From Emticicia sp. BO119 (GTDB taxonomy: Bacteria; Bacteroidota; Bacteroidia; Cytophagales; Spirosomataceae), in NCBI RefSeq assembly GCF_013912375.1, contig NZ_JACETV010000002.1, forward strand, positions 62,001 through 126,000: DNA of 64,000 bases, read 5' to 3'. The translations under genes were made by a program, and so were the position numbers. Below, in pieces: positions 33,739 to 42,349 of this stretch. The notes under the pieces were generated by a model. It had not been told where the DNA came from, searched no databases, and saw only the letters and a program-made list of their open reading frames with translations. Every line of letters begins with the position of its first letter. The stretch's first letter is position 1.

Positions 33739-35643
33739 ATGTTAATTAATCGCATCTTTGTCAGGATTTGTGTTGCTTTTTTGTTTATAAGTCTTAAAAG
33801 CACCGCTCAGATTGTACTCTCTCACCCTATGGAACGTATGGTGTTCCAACGTAATAATTCCAATCAGGGAACAGTCATTATTGGAGGTACGTATTTATCA
33901 GAAGTTGATAGAATAGAAGCCCAGGCAGTAGCCAGGCCTGAAGGTGGTACTTCTACCAATTGGACTGTCATTCAGAATAACCCTTCAAATGGTTATTTTT
34001 CAGGAATGCTTACCGTACAAGGAGGATGGTATCAAATACATGTAAGAGCTTTTAAAAACAATACCCTGATTGATACTAAAACTATTCAAAAGGTTGGCGT
34101 AGGAGAAGTATTTGCTATAGCCGGTCAATCAAATGCCCAGGGAGGTGCTGGAGTAAGTACGTCGGCAAATGATGATAGAGTTAGTACTATAGATTTCTCC
34201 GATGCCTATTCAGATTATAACAGATTACCCATTGGTTTTTCGCATTTATCAGGAGATTCTACAGCCATAGGGCCTTTTCATTATGTGCCTTGGGCATGGG
34301 GAAGATTGGGTGATTTACTGGTACAGAAACTTGGTGTTCCTGTTCTTTTTTTTGGTGCTGCGCATGGTGGAACTTCAAGTGATCAATGGGGGAAATCTTC
34401 TCAGGGGTTACCATTTGATGGCCCAAACTGGATTCGGCAAGATTACGGGGCCCCTTACCGTGCCTTAGAAAACTCGGTGGCTATTTATGCCAGCCTGACC
34501 GGGCTAAGAGCTGTGTTATGGCATCAGGGCGAAAGCGATCCCAATACAGATTTTCAGACCTATTATAACAATATTAAAGATGTAATCAATAAATCCCGGG
34601 AGAATGCCGAACACGAAGCTTTGGCATGGGTAGTGGCACGTGCTTCCAGAAACCCTGACGAGCATTTTGGCCCAATTGTTGGCCAGAATACTTTAATACA
34701 AGGCTTTTCTAATGAGTTTGTTACAATACCTCCGGTGCCTAATGTTTTTGCAGGTCCTGAAACAGATTATATTACCGGAGGAGATAAGCGAACAGATGGT
34801 ATCCATTTTGATACTTATGCCGGGCAAGCAGAGTTTGCCAATGCCTGGGATGCAAGTTTGAATAATGACTTTTTTGCTAATTCAATACCGATGATGCCCT
34901 CGCCTTTGTTGACAGTAACTTTAGCCTGTAATCCCGGTAACCCATCAACTCCGATTACGTTGTCAGTATCTGGTTCTTATAGCCAATATTACTGGTCGAA
35001 CCGTAATAATACTGATGATGAAGCAAGAGGATATAATTCTAACTGTTGTAATACTTTTGCTTTTTTACCACCTGTTGGTTATGAACGCCTGAATTGGACA
35101 ACCATAAATAATAATACTAACTCTCTGACAACCGCTCCTGCACGCTTGGCAGCTTCTGTCAGGAAATCTTCAAAAAAGACTTTTTTTAGCCCTATTGTTA
35201 ATTTGTCGGTTTTTCCATTGCCAACTACACCAACCTTTGTTACTTCTGTTACACAAATACGCCCTGGCGAGAGTGTAACACTAACTGGTTCGGGTTGCAA
35301 TGCCACTTATTTGTGGTCTACAGGAGCAACTAATAATCCGCTTGTAATAAGCCCTCCTTCAACTGATACTTATACTGTACAATGCAAAACGCTTAATTGT
35401 GCTATAACTTCTGCACCTAAAAGCGTAACAGTTTCTACCTGTTTTCCCGGTAGTTTATTTTTACAGGGATCAGTTGTTAATACAGAATCACCGTATCAAA
35501 CTAAACAGACTATTCAGAGCACACAGAAAATCCAATTAACTGGCAAAATTGATTATTCCGCCAAAAATAAGGTAGAGTTATTACCTGGTTTTGAATCTAA
35601 AAATGGTTCAGTATTTAAGGCTACAATTGACGACTGTAATTGA
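33739..35643 (+). CDS. Secreted sialate O-acetylesterase-like (SGNH/SASA) protein
   Basis: A 634-residue exported protein with a signal peptide (about residues 1-24, ending STAQ). After a beta-sandwich (30-115) comes an SGNH-hydrolase domain of the sialate O-acetylesterase (SASA) type: the nucleophile block is FAIAGQSNAQGG, and VLWHQGESDPNTD and RTDGIHFDT supply the Gly/Asn-equivalent and the Asp-x-x-His dyad. Residues ~385-560 are Ser/Thr-rich beta repeats. The C terminus (SVVNTESPYQTKQTIQS...VELLPGFESKNGS) matches the three-strand 'coathanger stack' domain found at the ends of secreted Bacteroidota proteins. Likely removes acetyl groups from glycans; no partner genes are seen. Confidence 0.85.
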   Translation: MLINRIFVRICVAFLFISLKSTAQIVLSHPMERMVFQRNNSNQGTVIIGGTYLSEVDRIEAQAVARPEGGTSTNWTVIQNNPSNGYFSGMLTVQGGWYQIHVRAFKNNTLIDTKTIQKVGVGEVFAIAGQSNAQGGAGVSTSANDDRVSTIDFSDAYSDYNRLPIGFSHLSGDSTAIGPFHYVPWAWGRLGDLLVQKLGVPVLFFGAAHGGTSSDQWGKSSQGLPFDGPNWIRQDYGAPYRALENSVAIYASLTGLRAVLWHQGESDPNTDFQTYYNNIKDVINKSRENAEHEALAWVVARASRNPDEHFGPIVGQNTLIQGFSNEFVTIPPVPNVFAGPETDYITGGDKRTDGIHFDTYAGQAEFANAWDASLNNDFFANSIPMMPSPLLTVTLACNPGNPSTPITLSVSGSYSQYYWSNRNNTDDEARGYNSNCCNTFAFLPPVGYERLNWTTINNNTNSLTTAPARLAASVRKSSKKTFFSPIVNLSVFPLPTTPTFVTSVTQIRPGESVTLTGSGCNATYLWSTGATNNPLVISPPSTDTYTVQCKTLNCAITSAPKSVTVSTCFPGSLFLQGSVVNTESPYQTKQTIQSTQKIQLTGKIDYSAKNKVELLPGFESKNGSVFKATIDDCN

Positions 35644-35690
35644 GCTGATATATGATAATTTATAATTCAGCGATTATTATAGAATATTAT

Positions 35691-35740
35691 AAAACAAATA
35701 AGCATCATAAAATTTATGTTTTATGGTGCTTATTTGTTTT
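35691..35740. terminator. Bidirectional terminator between the esterase gene and ppc
   Basis: A 22-bp stem with a single G-T wobble (35691-35712 against 35719-35740; core AAATAAGCATCAT) and a 6-base loop, between convergent genes. Confidence 0.8.
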
Positions 35741-35760
35741 TGAAGGGTCATTGTCTAACA

Positions 35761-38316
35761 CTATGCCGAATTTCTACTGGCATTTATATTACCGAACAAT
35801 GAGCGGGTAACCATTTTTTCGTAAACTAATCGTAGTTTCTCGTCGGTTGTTTCCTCAATTTTTTGTAGGGCATATTGTTGTATTGTTAGCAAAGGCAATA
35901 CAATATGCTCGCGGTAATCTATAGATAACTTGCTGAGTTTTTCATTTGCCATTAAACTTTCTTGGCCTGTTACAAGCAGCATATTTTTTACGGTCAGTTT
36001 GTACTCATCAAAAAGAATCTGCCAGAACTCGCCATATTCTGGGTCTTTTTTCATATAGTAAGTCAGTGGGAAATAGGTTTTTGTTAAACCCATCATACTA
36101 TTCTCTATTAAGGTTTTAAAGTACAACGAGTTTTCATAAAGCAACTTTAAATCTTCTAAGCGACCTTCATCTATTACCTTTTGCAGGGCTGTTCCGAAGC
36201 CAAAATAACCTGGCACATTTTGCTTCAACTGGCTCCAAGAACCCACAAACGGAATTGCTCTTAAATCAGATAAAGTCAGCTTTTTACCTGAACTCCGCTT
36301 GCTTGGGCGGCTACCGATATTGGTTAAACCATAATATTTCAGGGGGCTCTTATTTTCAAGATAAGGTACAAAAAGCGGATGCTCTTTCAATTCAAAATAT
36401 TTATTTACCCCTTCTTCTGCCAGTTCTTCAATCAGGTTGCGCTCCTGTTTATTAATGATTGACTTATCGTCCTGAAAAACATCATTAATGATACCTGCCG
36501 ACAATAATTGCTCAAAATTATACATGGCTTGCGAGCGTGAACCATACATAGAAGTAATGGTTTGCCCCTGGATTGTTATCTGAATTTCATTATTGGCAAT
36601 AGTAGGCCCTTGAGAAGCGTAGAACTGATGGGTTTTGCCACCGCCACGCGCTGGAGGGCCACCACGGCCATCAAAGAAAATAACCTCTATCTGATTCTTT
36701 TTTGAAATGCGGGTCAGTTTTTCTTTAGCCTGATAAATTTCCCAGTTTGCTTTTACATAACCTCCGTCTTTTGTGCCATCAGAAAAGCCTAACATGATTG
36801 TTTGGTGATTCGCACGATTTTCAAGATGGTTTTTGTAGAATGGCAATTGGTATAGGCTTGTCATGGTACTCTGAGAGTTATCTAACCCTTCAATGGTCTC
36901 AAACAATGGGACTATATCTACCTTGATTTCAGCTGCTTTATAACCACAAAAACGGAAGAGAGCTAATACCTCTAATACTGAAAACGTAGAAGTAGAATTA
37001 CTGATTATATACCGATGACAGGCTTTTTCACCATTTAACTCTTGTATTTCTTTGATAATACGAACCGTCCTGAAAGTATCTTTTGTCAAGGTTTCCTCAA
37101 AATCCTCTTCCTTAATTGTTAATTCATGTTCTGTTAAAAACCGGAGTTTATCAACATCACTCCACTTATCATAAGGTTTGTCAGAGATACCATATTTCTG
37201 ATTAATCTGTTCCATTACATTTTCATGGATGCTGCTATCCTGACGAATATCAAGACTGGCAAAGTGCAAACCGAATAGTTTTACTTGCTGAATAAACCTG
37301 TCTAACAGATTAAGGAATATACCTTTGTGTTTGGTTATCAGGAGTTGTCTTACTTCATCTAAAGAAGACAGTAATTCATGTAGGGTTAAATCATGTTTCA
37401 ACCCATTCATGTTAGTGTAAATGCGATTACTGATAGCTGTCAATAAAGGCATAACTCCTTTAAATGTCAGGCGACGACAAATAATTTTAAAATCGTTATA
37501 ATAGCATTTCAGAATACTTGTGCGAAGTTCTATCGATACTTTTTTCGATATTTCAGCCGTTACAAAAGGGTTGCCGTCTCGGTCACCGCCTGGCCAGAAA
37601 CCTAATTCCAATACGGGGTTAAATCCTCCGCTTCCGTTCTGAAAATATGACCTGAGTTTATCATGAATTTCGCCAATTACCTGATAATACACATGGCGCA
37701 GGTAGAAGATAATACTCTGGGCTTCTTCTAAAGGTGTTGGCTTCTGCTCGTTTATAAAAGGCGTTTTACCTAACTGTTGTAGAAGAGAATCAATACCATT
37801 AATATCGTTTTTAGGAATCAGTTGCTCTAAATCCTGAATAATGCGTAAAACACTACTTGGATAAAATTGGGTAGGATGAGCTGTAAAAACAATGCGAACC
37901 TTAAAGTTTTTTAACTTCTCATGTACTTCTGCTAACTTGTCTTGTTGCAGAGCTAAATCAAGAGTACCTTGCAAAGTACCCTTCCCATTCAAGGGATTGA
38001 GTTTCTCAAAAGCCGAATCCTCAACACTGTCAAACAATACAACCTGCCGTTCTATATAGGTAATAAACCTGAACAAAAGATCTATTTTTTCCTTTTCTTC
38101 TTTGATAGAGGTATATTGCTTAAAAAACGTGTCAATAATTTCTTTTGGCTCTTTGCCCGCTTCAAAATCGGCTTCTGACATGTCGTGCAGAAAAGGCATT
38201 AACTGGCCGATTTTAGTCATCTTATCATAAGGCAACCTTGAAAAAAGCGTATTAAATACAAGATATTTATTATGAATTTCTTGTGTGAAAACAGAATCAA
38301 TAGAATTTTCCAGCAT
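35761..38316 (-). CDS. ppc: Phosphoenolpyruvate carboxylase
   Basis: An 851-residue cytoplasmic enzyme that carboxylates PEP to oxaloacetate to refill the TCA cycle. Catalytic regions are visible: FTAHPTQFYP (catalytic His near residue 145), GFWPGGDRDGNPFVT, GFSDGTKDGGYVKANW, and FFDGRGGPPARGGGKTHQF, the Gly-rich loop with essential Arg and Lys. GSRPSKRSS and LRAIPFVGSWSQLKQNVPGYFG are further conserved blocks. The C terminus ends NASRNSA rather than the common MRNTG tail. Length is slightly below the ~880-930 residues of proteobacterial forms, as in other Bacteroidota enzymes. Single-gene unit. Confidence 0.96.
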   Translation of the reverse strand: MLENSIDSVFTQEIHNKYLVFNTLFSRLPYDKMTKIGQLMPFLHDMSEADFEAGKEPKEIIDTFFKQYTSIKEEKEKIDLLFRFITYIERQVVLFDSVEDSAFEKLNPLNGKGTLQGTLDLALQQDKLAEVHEKLKNFKVRIVFTAHPTQFYPSSVLRIIQDLEQLIPKNDINGIDSLLQQLGKTPFINEQKPTPLEEAQSIIFYLRHVYYQVIGEIHDKLRSYFQNGSGGFNPVLELGFWPGGDRDGNPFVTAEISKKVSIELRTSILKCYYNDFKIICRRLTFKGVMPLLTAISNRIYTNMNGLKHDLTLHELLSSLDEVRQLLITKHKGIFLNLLDRFIQQVKLFGLHFASLDIRQDSSIHENVMEQINQKYGISDKPYDKWSDVDKLRFLTEHELTIKEEDFEETLTKDTFRTVRIIKEIQELNGEKACHRYIISNSTSTFSVLEVLALFRFCGYKAAEIKVDIVPLFETIEGLDNSQSTMTSLYQLPFYKNHLENRANHQTIMLGFSDGTKDGGYVKANWEIYQAKEKLTRISKKNQIEVIFFDGRGGPPARGGGKTHQFYASQGPTIANNEIQITIQGQTITSMYGSRSQAMYNFEQLLSAGIINDVFQDDKSIINKQERNLIEELAEEGVNKYFELKEHPLFVPYLENKSPLKYYGLTNIGSRPSKRSSGKKLTLSDLRAIPFVGSWSQLKQNVPGYFGFGTALQKVIDEGRLEDLKLLYENSLYFKTLIENSMMGLTKTYFPLTYYMKKDPEYGEFWQILFDEYKLTVKNMLLVTGQESLMANEKLSKLSIDYREHIVLPLLTIQQYALQKIEETTDEKLRLVYEKMVTRSLFGNINASRNSA

Positions 38317-38540
38317 TTTTCTTACGAGTATTAATGTTTTGACGAAACAAACTACGTAAAAATCTACTGTATTTTGATTCCTTTACCGAATAAAGTTTGG
38401 TTTTTCTTGAAAAAGTTAAAATATTTCAAAAGATAAAACAATTCTATTGAAAGACATTCCTTTTTAAGCCTCGATAATCTATAAAATCAGTAATTTTACT
38501 TTCATAAAAATAACAGGTGGGACCTGTTCATGATTAATTG

Positions 38541-39689
38541 ATGAAATATCCTATCTATATGGATTACAATGCCACTACACCTCTTGACAAAGAGGTATTA
38601 GTAGCTATGTTGCCTTATCTGACAGAACATTTCGGTAATGCTGCCAGCAGGTTTCATGTCTTTGGCTGGAAAGCCGAAGAGGCAATAAGTATAGCTCGCC
38701 AGCAGGTGGCGGATCTCTTGGGTGCTTCTGAAAAAGAGATTATTTTTACAAGTGGAGCTACAGAATCGGTTAATTTAGCAATTAAGGGTGTTTACGAAGC
38801 CTTGAACCGGAAAGGGAATCATATTATTACAGTTGAGACAGAGCATAAGGCAGTATTAGATACTTGCCAGCATTTGGAGAAATTAGGAGCAGAAATTACT
38901 CTTGTGCCCGTAGATAGTGAGGGCAATATTGATTTAGTATTGCTCGAGAACAGTATTCGCCCTACTACCATTCTGATTTCAGTAATGGCAGCTAATAATG
39001 AAATTGGGGTTACGTATCCGCTAAAAACAATAGCGCAGATAGCCCACCGACATCAAGTATTATTTCATTCTGATGCTACACAAGCAGTGGGGAAATTGCC
39101 AATTGATGTAATAGCAGATGGGGTAGATTTGCTAAGTCTATCTGCTCATAAATTTTATGGCCCCAAAGGTGTAGGAGCTTTGTATATCAGAAAAAAACTA
39201 AGTATTGTTGCCCAACAAGATGGTGGAAAACATGAAAGAGGTTTGCGCTCAGGAACCTTAAATGTGGCAGGAATTGTTGGATTAGGCAAAGCCTGCGAGA
39301 TTTGCAGACAAAATATACCAGAGGAAATCATACGAATACAAAACTTACGGAATTTATTAGAAAAAGGCATTTTGGAAGCCATACCTGGGACAAAAATAAA
39401 TGGTGCCATTGCACAACGCTTGCCTAATACAACTAATATCTGTTTCGGGAAAATAGATGGAGAGAAGCTGTTAATGAGCATAAATCAAATAGCAGTATCG
39501 AATGGGTCGGCGTGTAATTCGGCCTCTACTGAACCTTCTTATGTTTTAAAGGCACTGGGGTTGGATGATGATTCAGCCTATGGGTCCATCAGGTTTAGTT
39601 TAGGGAGAATGACTAAGGGCGAAGACATTGAGGTTGCTGTTGAACATATAATAAAAGTAGTAAGTCAAATGAAGAGTGTGTCAGGCTGA
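38541..39689 (+). CDS. Cysteine desulfurase (NifS/IscS class)
   Basis: A 382-residue PLP enzyme that releases sulfur from cysteine for Fe-S clusters, thiolated tRNA or cofactors. The N terminus YMDYNATTPLDKEV and the block IIFTSGATESVNLAIKG are typical; the PLP Lys is in LSAHKFYGPKG, and the persulfide Cys in SNGSACNSASTEPSYVL. The loop around the active Cys places it in group I (NifS/IscS). No IscU or other Fe-S gene is adjacent, so it may serve another acceptor; sulfur supply to MoaD is one option. The ATG at 38541 is preferred over the TTG codon just before it. Confidence 0.93.
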   Translation: MKYPIYMDYNATTPLDKEVLVAMLPYLTEHFGNAASRFHVFGWKAEEAISIARQQVADLLGASEKEIIFTSGATESVNLAIKGVYEALNRKGNHIITVETEHKAVLDTCQHLEKLGAEITLVPVDSEGNIDLVLLENSIRPTTILISVMAANNEIGVTYPLKTIAQIAHRHQVLFHSDATQAVGKLPIDVIADGVDLLSLSAHKFYGPKGVGALYIRKKLSIVAQQDGGKHERGLRSGTLNVAGIVGLGKACEICRQNIPEEIIRIQNLRNLLEKGILEAIPGTKINGAIAQRLPNTTNICFGKIDGEKLLMSINQIAVSNGSACNSASTEPSYVLKALGLDDDSAYGSIRFSLGRMTKGEDIEVAVEHIIKVVSQMKSVSG

Positions 39690-39799
39690 TTGTATAACGG
39701 GTTTCTCAAATCATCGGAGAATGGAGGTAGATTAGAATTATAGTAAGACATCTGACAAAATTCACTTTAAGACGATTCCCAGAATTGTAGCAAAAAGTC

Positions 39800-40276
39800 A
39801 TGGATGATCAAAAAAAAGAATTTATGCGTAAGGCCATTGAACTATCTTTTATAGGTAGTCAGGAAGGTATCGGACAAGGCCCTTTTGGAGCGGTAATAGT
39901 AAAGGATGGTGAAATAGTAGGTCAGGGGCATAATAATGTAGTAGCTTATAATGACCCCACTGCCCATGCTGAGGTAGTAGCTATCAGAGATGCCTGTAAG
40001 AAATTAGGTGTCTATGAATTACAAGGTTGCGAAATATATACCTCATGTGAACCTTGCCCTATGTGCCTGAGCGCAATTTATTGGGCAAAGTTAGGGAAAA
40101 TTTACTATGGTAATACCCGTAATGATGCCGCTGCAATAGGTTTCGATGATGCTTTTCTTTATCATGAAATACCTTTACCACTTTCTGAAAGAAAAATCAC
40201 AATTGAACCTCTGGCTCGCGACGAAGCTCAGGCTGCCTTTGTGCTTTGGGCAAAAAAAGAGAATAATGAGGATTAA
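39800..40276 (+). CDS. guaD: Guanine deaminase (cytidine-deaminase-fold type)
   Basis: A 158-residue zinc deaminase. Zinc ligands are in HAEVVAIRDA and EPCPMCLSAIYWA. The segment DAAAIGFDDAFLYHEI after the metal site is the feature that separates B. subtilis GuaD-type guanine deaminases from tRNA adenosine deaminases (TadA). It converts guanine to xanthine. The next gene, 33 bp downstream, encodes an XdhC family protein that prepares the cofactor of xanthine dehydrogenase, so the context agrees with purine breakdown. Length matches GuaD (about 155 residues). Confidence 0.88.
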   Translation: MDDQKKEFMRKAIELSFIGSQEGIGQGPFGAVIVKDGEIVGQGHNNVVAYNDPTAHAEVVAIRDACKKLGVYELQGCEIYTSCEPCPMCLSAIYWAKLGKIYYGNTRNDAAAIGFDDAFLYHEIPLPLSERKITIEPLARDEAQAAFVLWAKKENNED

Positions 40277-40309
40277 TAAAAATATACTATGCCCTTTTTC
40301 AGGATATAT

Positions 40310-41422
40310 ATGAAAGAAATTAAAAAAATTGTTGAAGCCTATCAGAAAATTGATTTTAATCAAAACAAAGCAGCTTTGGCAACAGTAGTACGTGTAGAGG
40401 GCTCTTCGTATAGACGTACAGGCGCACGGATGTTAGTGATGGAATCTGGAGAGTGGGTTGGTGGGATAAGTGGTGGTTGTTTAGAGGGGGATGCCCTGAA
40501 AAAGGCACGGCTGGCTATGTCGCAAAACAAAGCAACCCTGATTACTTATGATACTTCTGACGATGATCCCTATCAGATAGGCGTTGGACTTGGCTGTAAC
40601 GGCATTATTGACGTATTGATTACCCCTCTTGAACCACAGGATAAGCTAAATGCTGTTTCCCAAATAAGGTATTGCCTTGACCAGCGTAGTCCGAATGTAA
40701 TAGTTACCATAACTGCATTAAACAGAAGTAATGAAGTTATTCAATTAGGCCAGGTATTTAGGTTTGATTCTACTGACCATTTTAATGAGATTTTTCCTTT
40801 AGATGATATTAAAGAAAAGTTGACAGAGGAAATTCGGCTGGTTTTGGTAAATACTAAATCAATCTCCCGAACCTACACTCTGGCTGATGGCTTGTCTGTT
40901 AGCTTATTCATTGAGATTATCCCTCCAGCTATACAATTGTATGTTTACGGTAGTAATTATGATGTGTACCCTATGGTACGTATGGCAAAAGAATTAGGCT
41001 GGAAAGTAATTGTGGTTTGTAATCCTAACAAAATGCACCGTTCCCTCTTTGCTATAGCCGATGCTGTAATGCCTAAAGACTATGTACCTGTAATTGATAA
41101 ATATACAGCGGCTATTTCGATGTGCCACGATTACGAAACTGATTATCACAATTTACAAACACTGCTGAAAACAGATATATCCTATATAGGACTTTTAGGT
41201 CCTAAAAAGCGCACAGTAAAGATGTATGACCGGATGAATGAGGAAGGGAAACCGATTACACCCGAAAATGAAAGCCGTATCTTCAGCCCCGTTGGCTTAG
41301 ACATCGGAGCAAATACGCCAGAAGAAATTGCCTTATCTGTATGTGCTGAAATCCGTACAAACTTCTCCGGTAGAGATGCAAAAAGGCTTAAGTTTAGAAA
41401 TAAACCGATTTATGATAGCTAA
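40310..41422 (+). CDS. XdhC family molybdenum cofactor insertion/sulfuration protein
   Basis: A ~370-residue protein of the XdhC/CoxI family, which binds molybdenum cofactor, helps its sulfuration and inserts it into xanthine dehydrogenase-like enzymes. The N-terminal domain has ALATVVRVEGSSYRRTGARML and GGISGGCLEGDALKKA; the C-terminal Rossmann domain has YGSNYDVYPMVRMA, MCHDYETDYHNLQTLL, YIGLLGPKKRTVKM and PVGLDIGANTPEEIALSV. Two ATG starts are possible (40289 and 40310); I prefer 40310 because homologues begin at MKEI. It follows guanine deaminase, which feeds xanthine, but the dehydrogenase itself is not in the window. Confidence 0.9.
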   Translation: MKEIKKIVEAYQKIDFNQNKAALATVVRVEGSSYRRTGARMLVMESGEWVGGISGGCLEGDALKKARLAMSQNKATLITYDTSDDDPYQIGVGLGCNGIIDVLITPLEPQDKLNAVSQIRYCLDQRSPNVIVTITALNRSNEVIQLGQVFRFDSTDHFNEIFPLDDIKEKLTEEIRLVLVNTKSISRTYTLADGLSVSLFIEIIPPAIQLYVYGSNYDVYPMVRMAKELGWKVIVVCNPNKMHRSLFAIADAVMPKDYVPVIDKYTAAISMCHDYETDYHNLQTLLKTDISYIGLLGPKKRTVKMYDRMNEEGKPITPENESRIFSPVGLDIGANTPEEIALSVCAEIRTNFSGRDAKRLKFRNKPIYDS

Positions 41423-41572
41423 AATTTGGTTTTTTCTTGAAAGTAAAATATTATTGTTCACTATTATTCAACACCTGCCTGAAATTTCTTATCTGAAAAG
41501 CCTTAGTTATTGAGTTTAGAATAAACTGCTGTATTAAATTATGTACGTTAGCTTTTGTAAAATATTATTTGC

Positions 41573-42349
41573 ATGTCATTCAAATTTGTTACCTTATATG
41601 GGATAGTTGTCATTCTGACTTCCTTGTTTTTTCAGTTTGTTCCCTTGCCAAAAATGCTTGCATGGGAAGAACTGCTGTTATCTAAATTATTAAATCAGGC
41701 ACCTGTGTTACTATGTATGGGCTATCTGTGGGTACAGCGAAAGAGAATAAAAAACCCGGATATTTTTTATCTGGTAATGATGTTTCTTTTTCTTAATGTC
41801 TTTTCTGAAATCTATTATTATTCAGTAAATGCAGAGTCTTTATTAGCGGTTAATATTTTCAATAACAGCCTTATTTATACTGTATTATTAACGCTTCTTA
41901 TTAAACAAAGGGTAAAGTTGAGAGATCAGGTAGTCAACGTCAAAAATATAAGCTATGCGACCTTTACAGGGGTACTTTTTGTGATAGGCTTTAGTTTTTC
42001 TTTACTGAAGGTTTATCAGGAATATTATGTTTCAAATAAACTCTTTTTTTTTATTGTATTGCTGGCTATGGTTATAACTACCATTAGTGTTTGTATGAGT
42101 TTTTTTGTGGACAAAGCCTTTTCAAAAAACTGGTATAAGATTATACTTGGTACAATTGCCATAGCTGTGCTTGATATTTATGTGTATCTGAGCCTGTTTG
42201 TTTTTGCTACTTATACGGCTTTTCTTTATACCATTGGCAAGCTTGTTTTTTCAATAGGTCTTTTGTTGATTGTCGATATATCGATGCGTAAATGTCTGAA
42301 TAAAACCTATTTAGCTGTAGCGTATAAACGAGTATCTAAAACGCCCTGA
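41573..42349 (+). CDS. Polytopic membrane protein of unknown function
   Basis: A 258-residue integral membrane protein with about seven or eight hydrophobic helices spread over its whole length (for example VTLYGIVVILTSLFFQF near the start and FVIGFSFSLL in the middle). Helices are short and linked by charged loops such as VQRKRIKNPD and KQRVKLRDQ. The general look is that of small Bacteroidota histidine-kinase-like or YhhN-type membrane modules without a catalytic domain, but no signature supports a family. It ends 1 bp before the stop of the convergent glycosidase-like gene. Confidence 0.65.
   Translation: MSFKFVTLYGIVVILTSLFFQFVPLPKMLAWEELLLSKLLNQAPVLLCMGYLWVQRKRIKNPDIFYLVMMFLFLNVFSEIYYYSVNAESLLAVNIFNNSLIYTVLLTLLIKQRVKLRDQVVNVKNISYATFTGVLFVIGFSFSLLKVYQEYYVSNKLFFFIVLLAMVITTISVCMSFFVDKAFSKNWYKIILGTIAIAVLDIYVYLSLFVFATYTAFLYTIGKLVFSIGLLLIVDISMRKCLNKTYLAVAYKRVSKTP

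Noticed and set aside
39800-40276. tRNA adenosine deaminase TadA
   Set aside because: The zinc motifs fit both, but the AAAIGFDDAFLYHE segment and the adjacent xdhC gene favour guanine deaminase.
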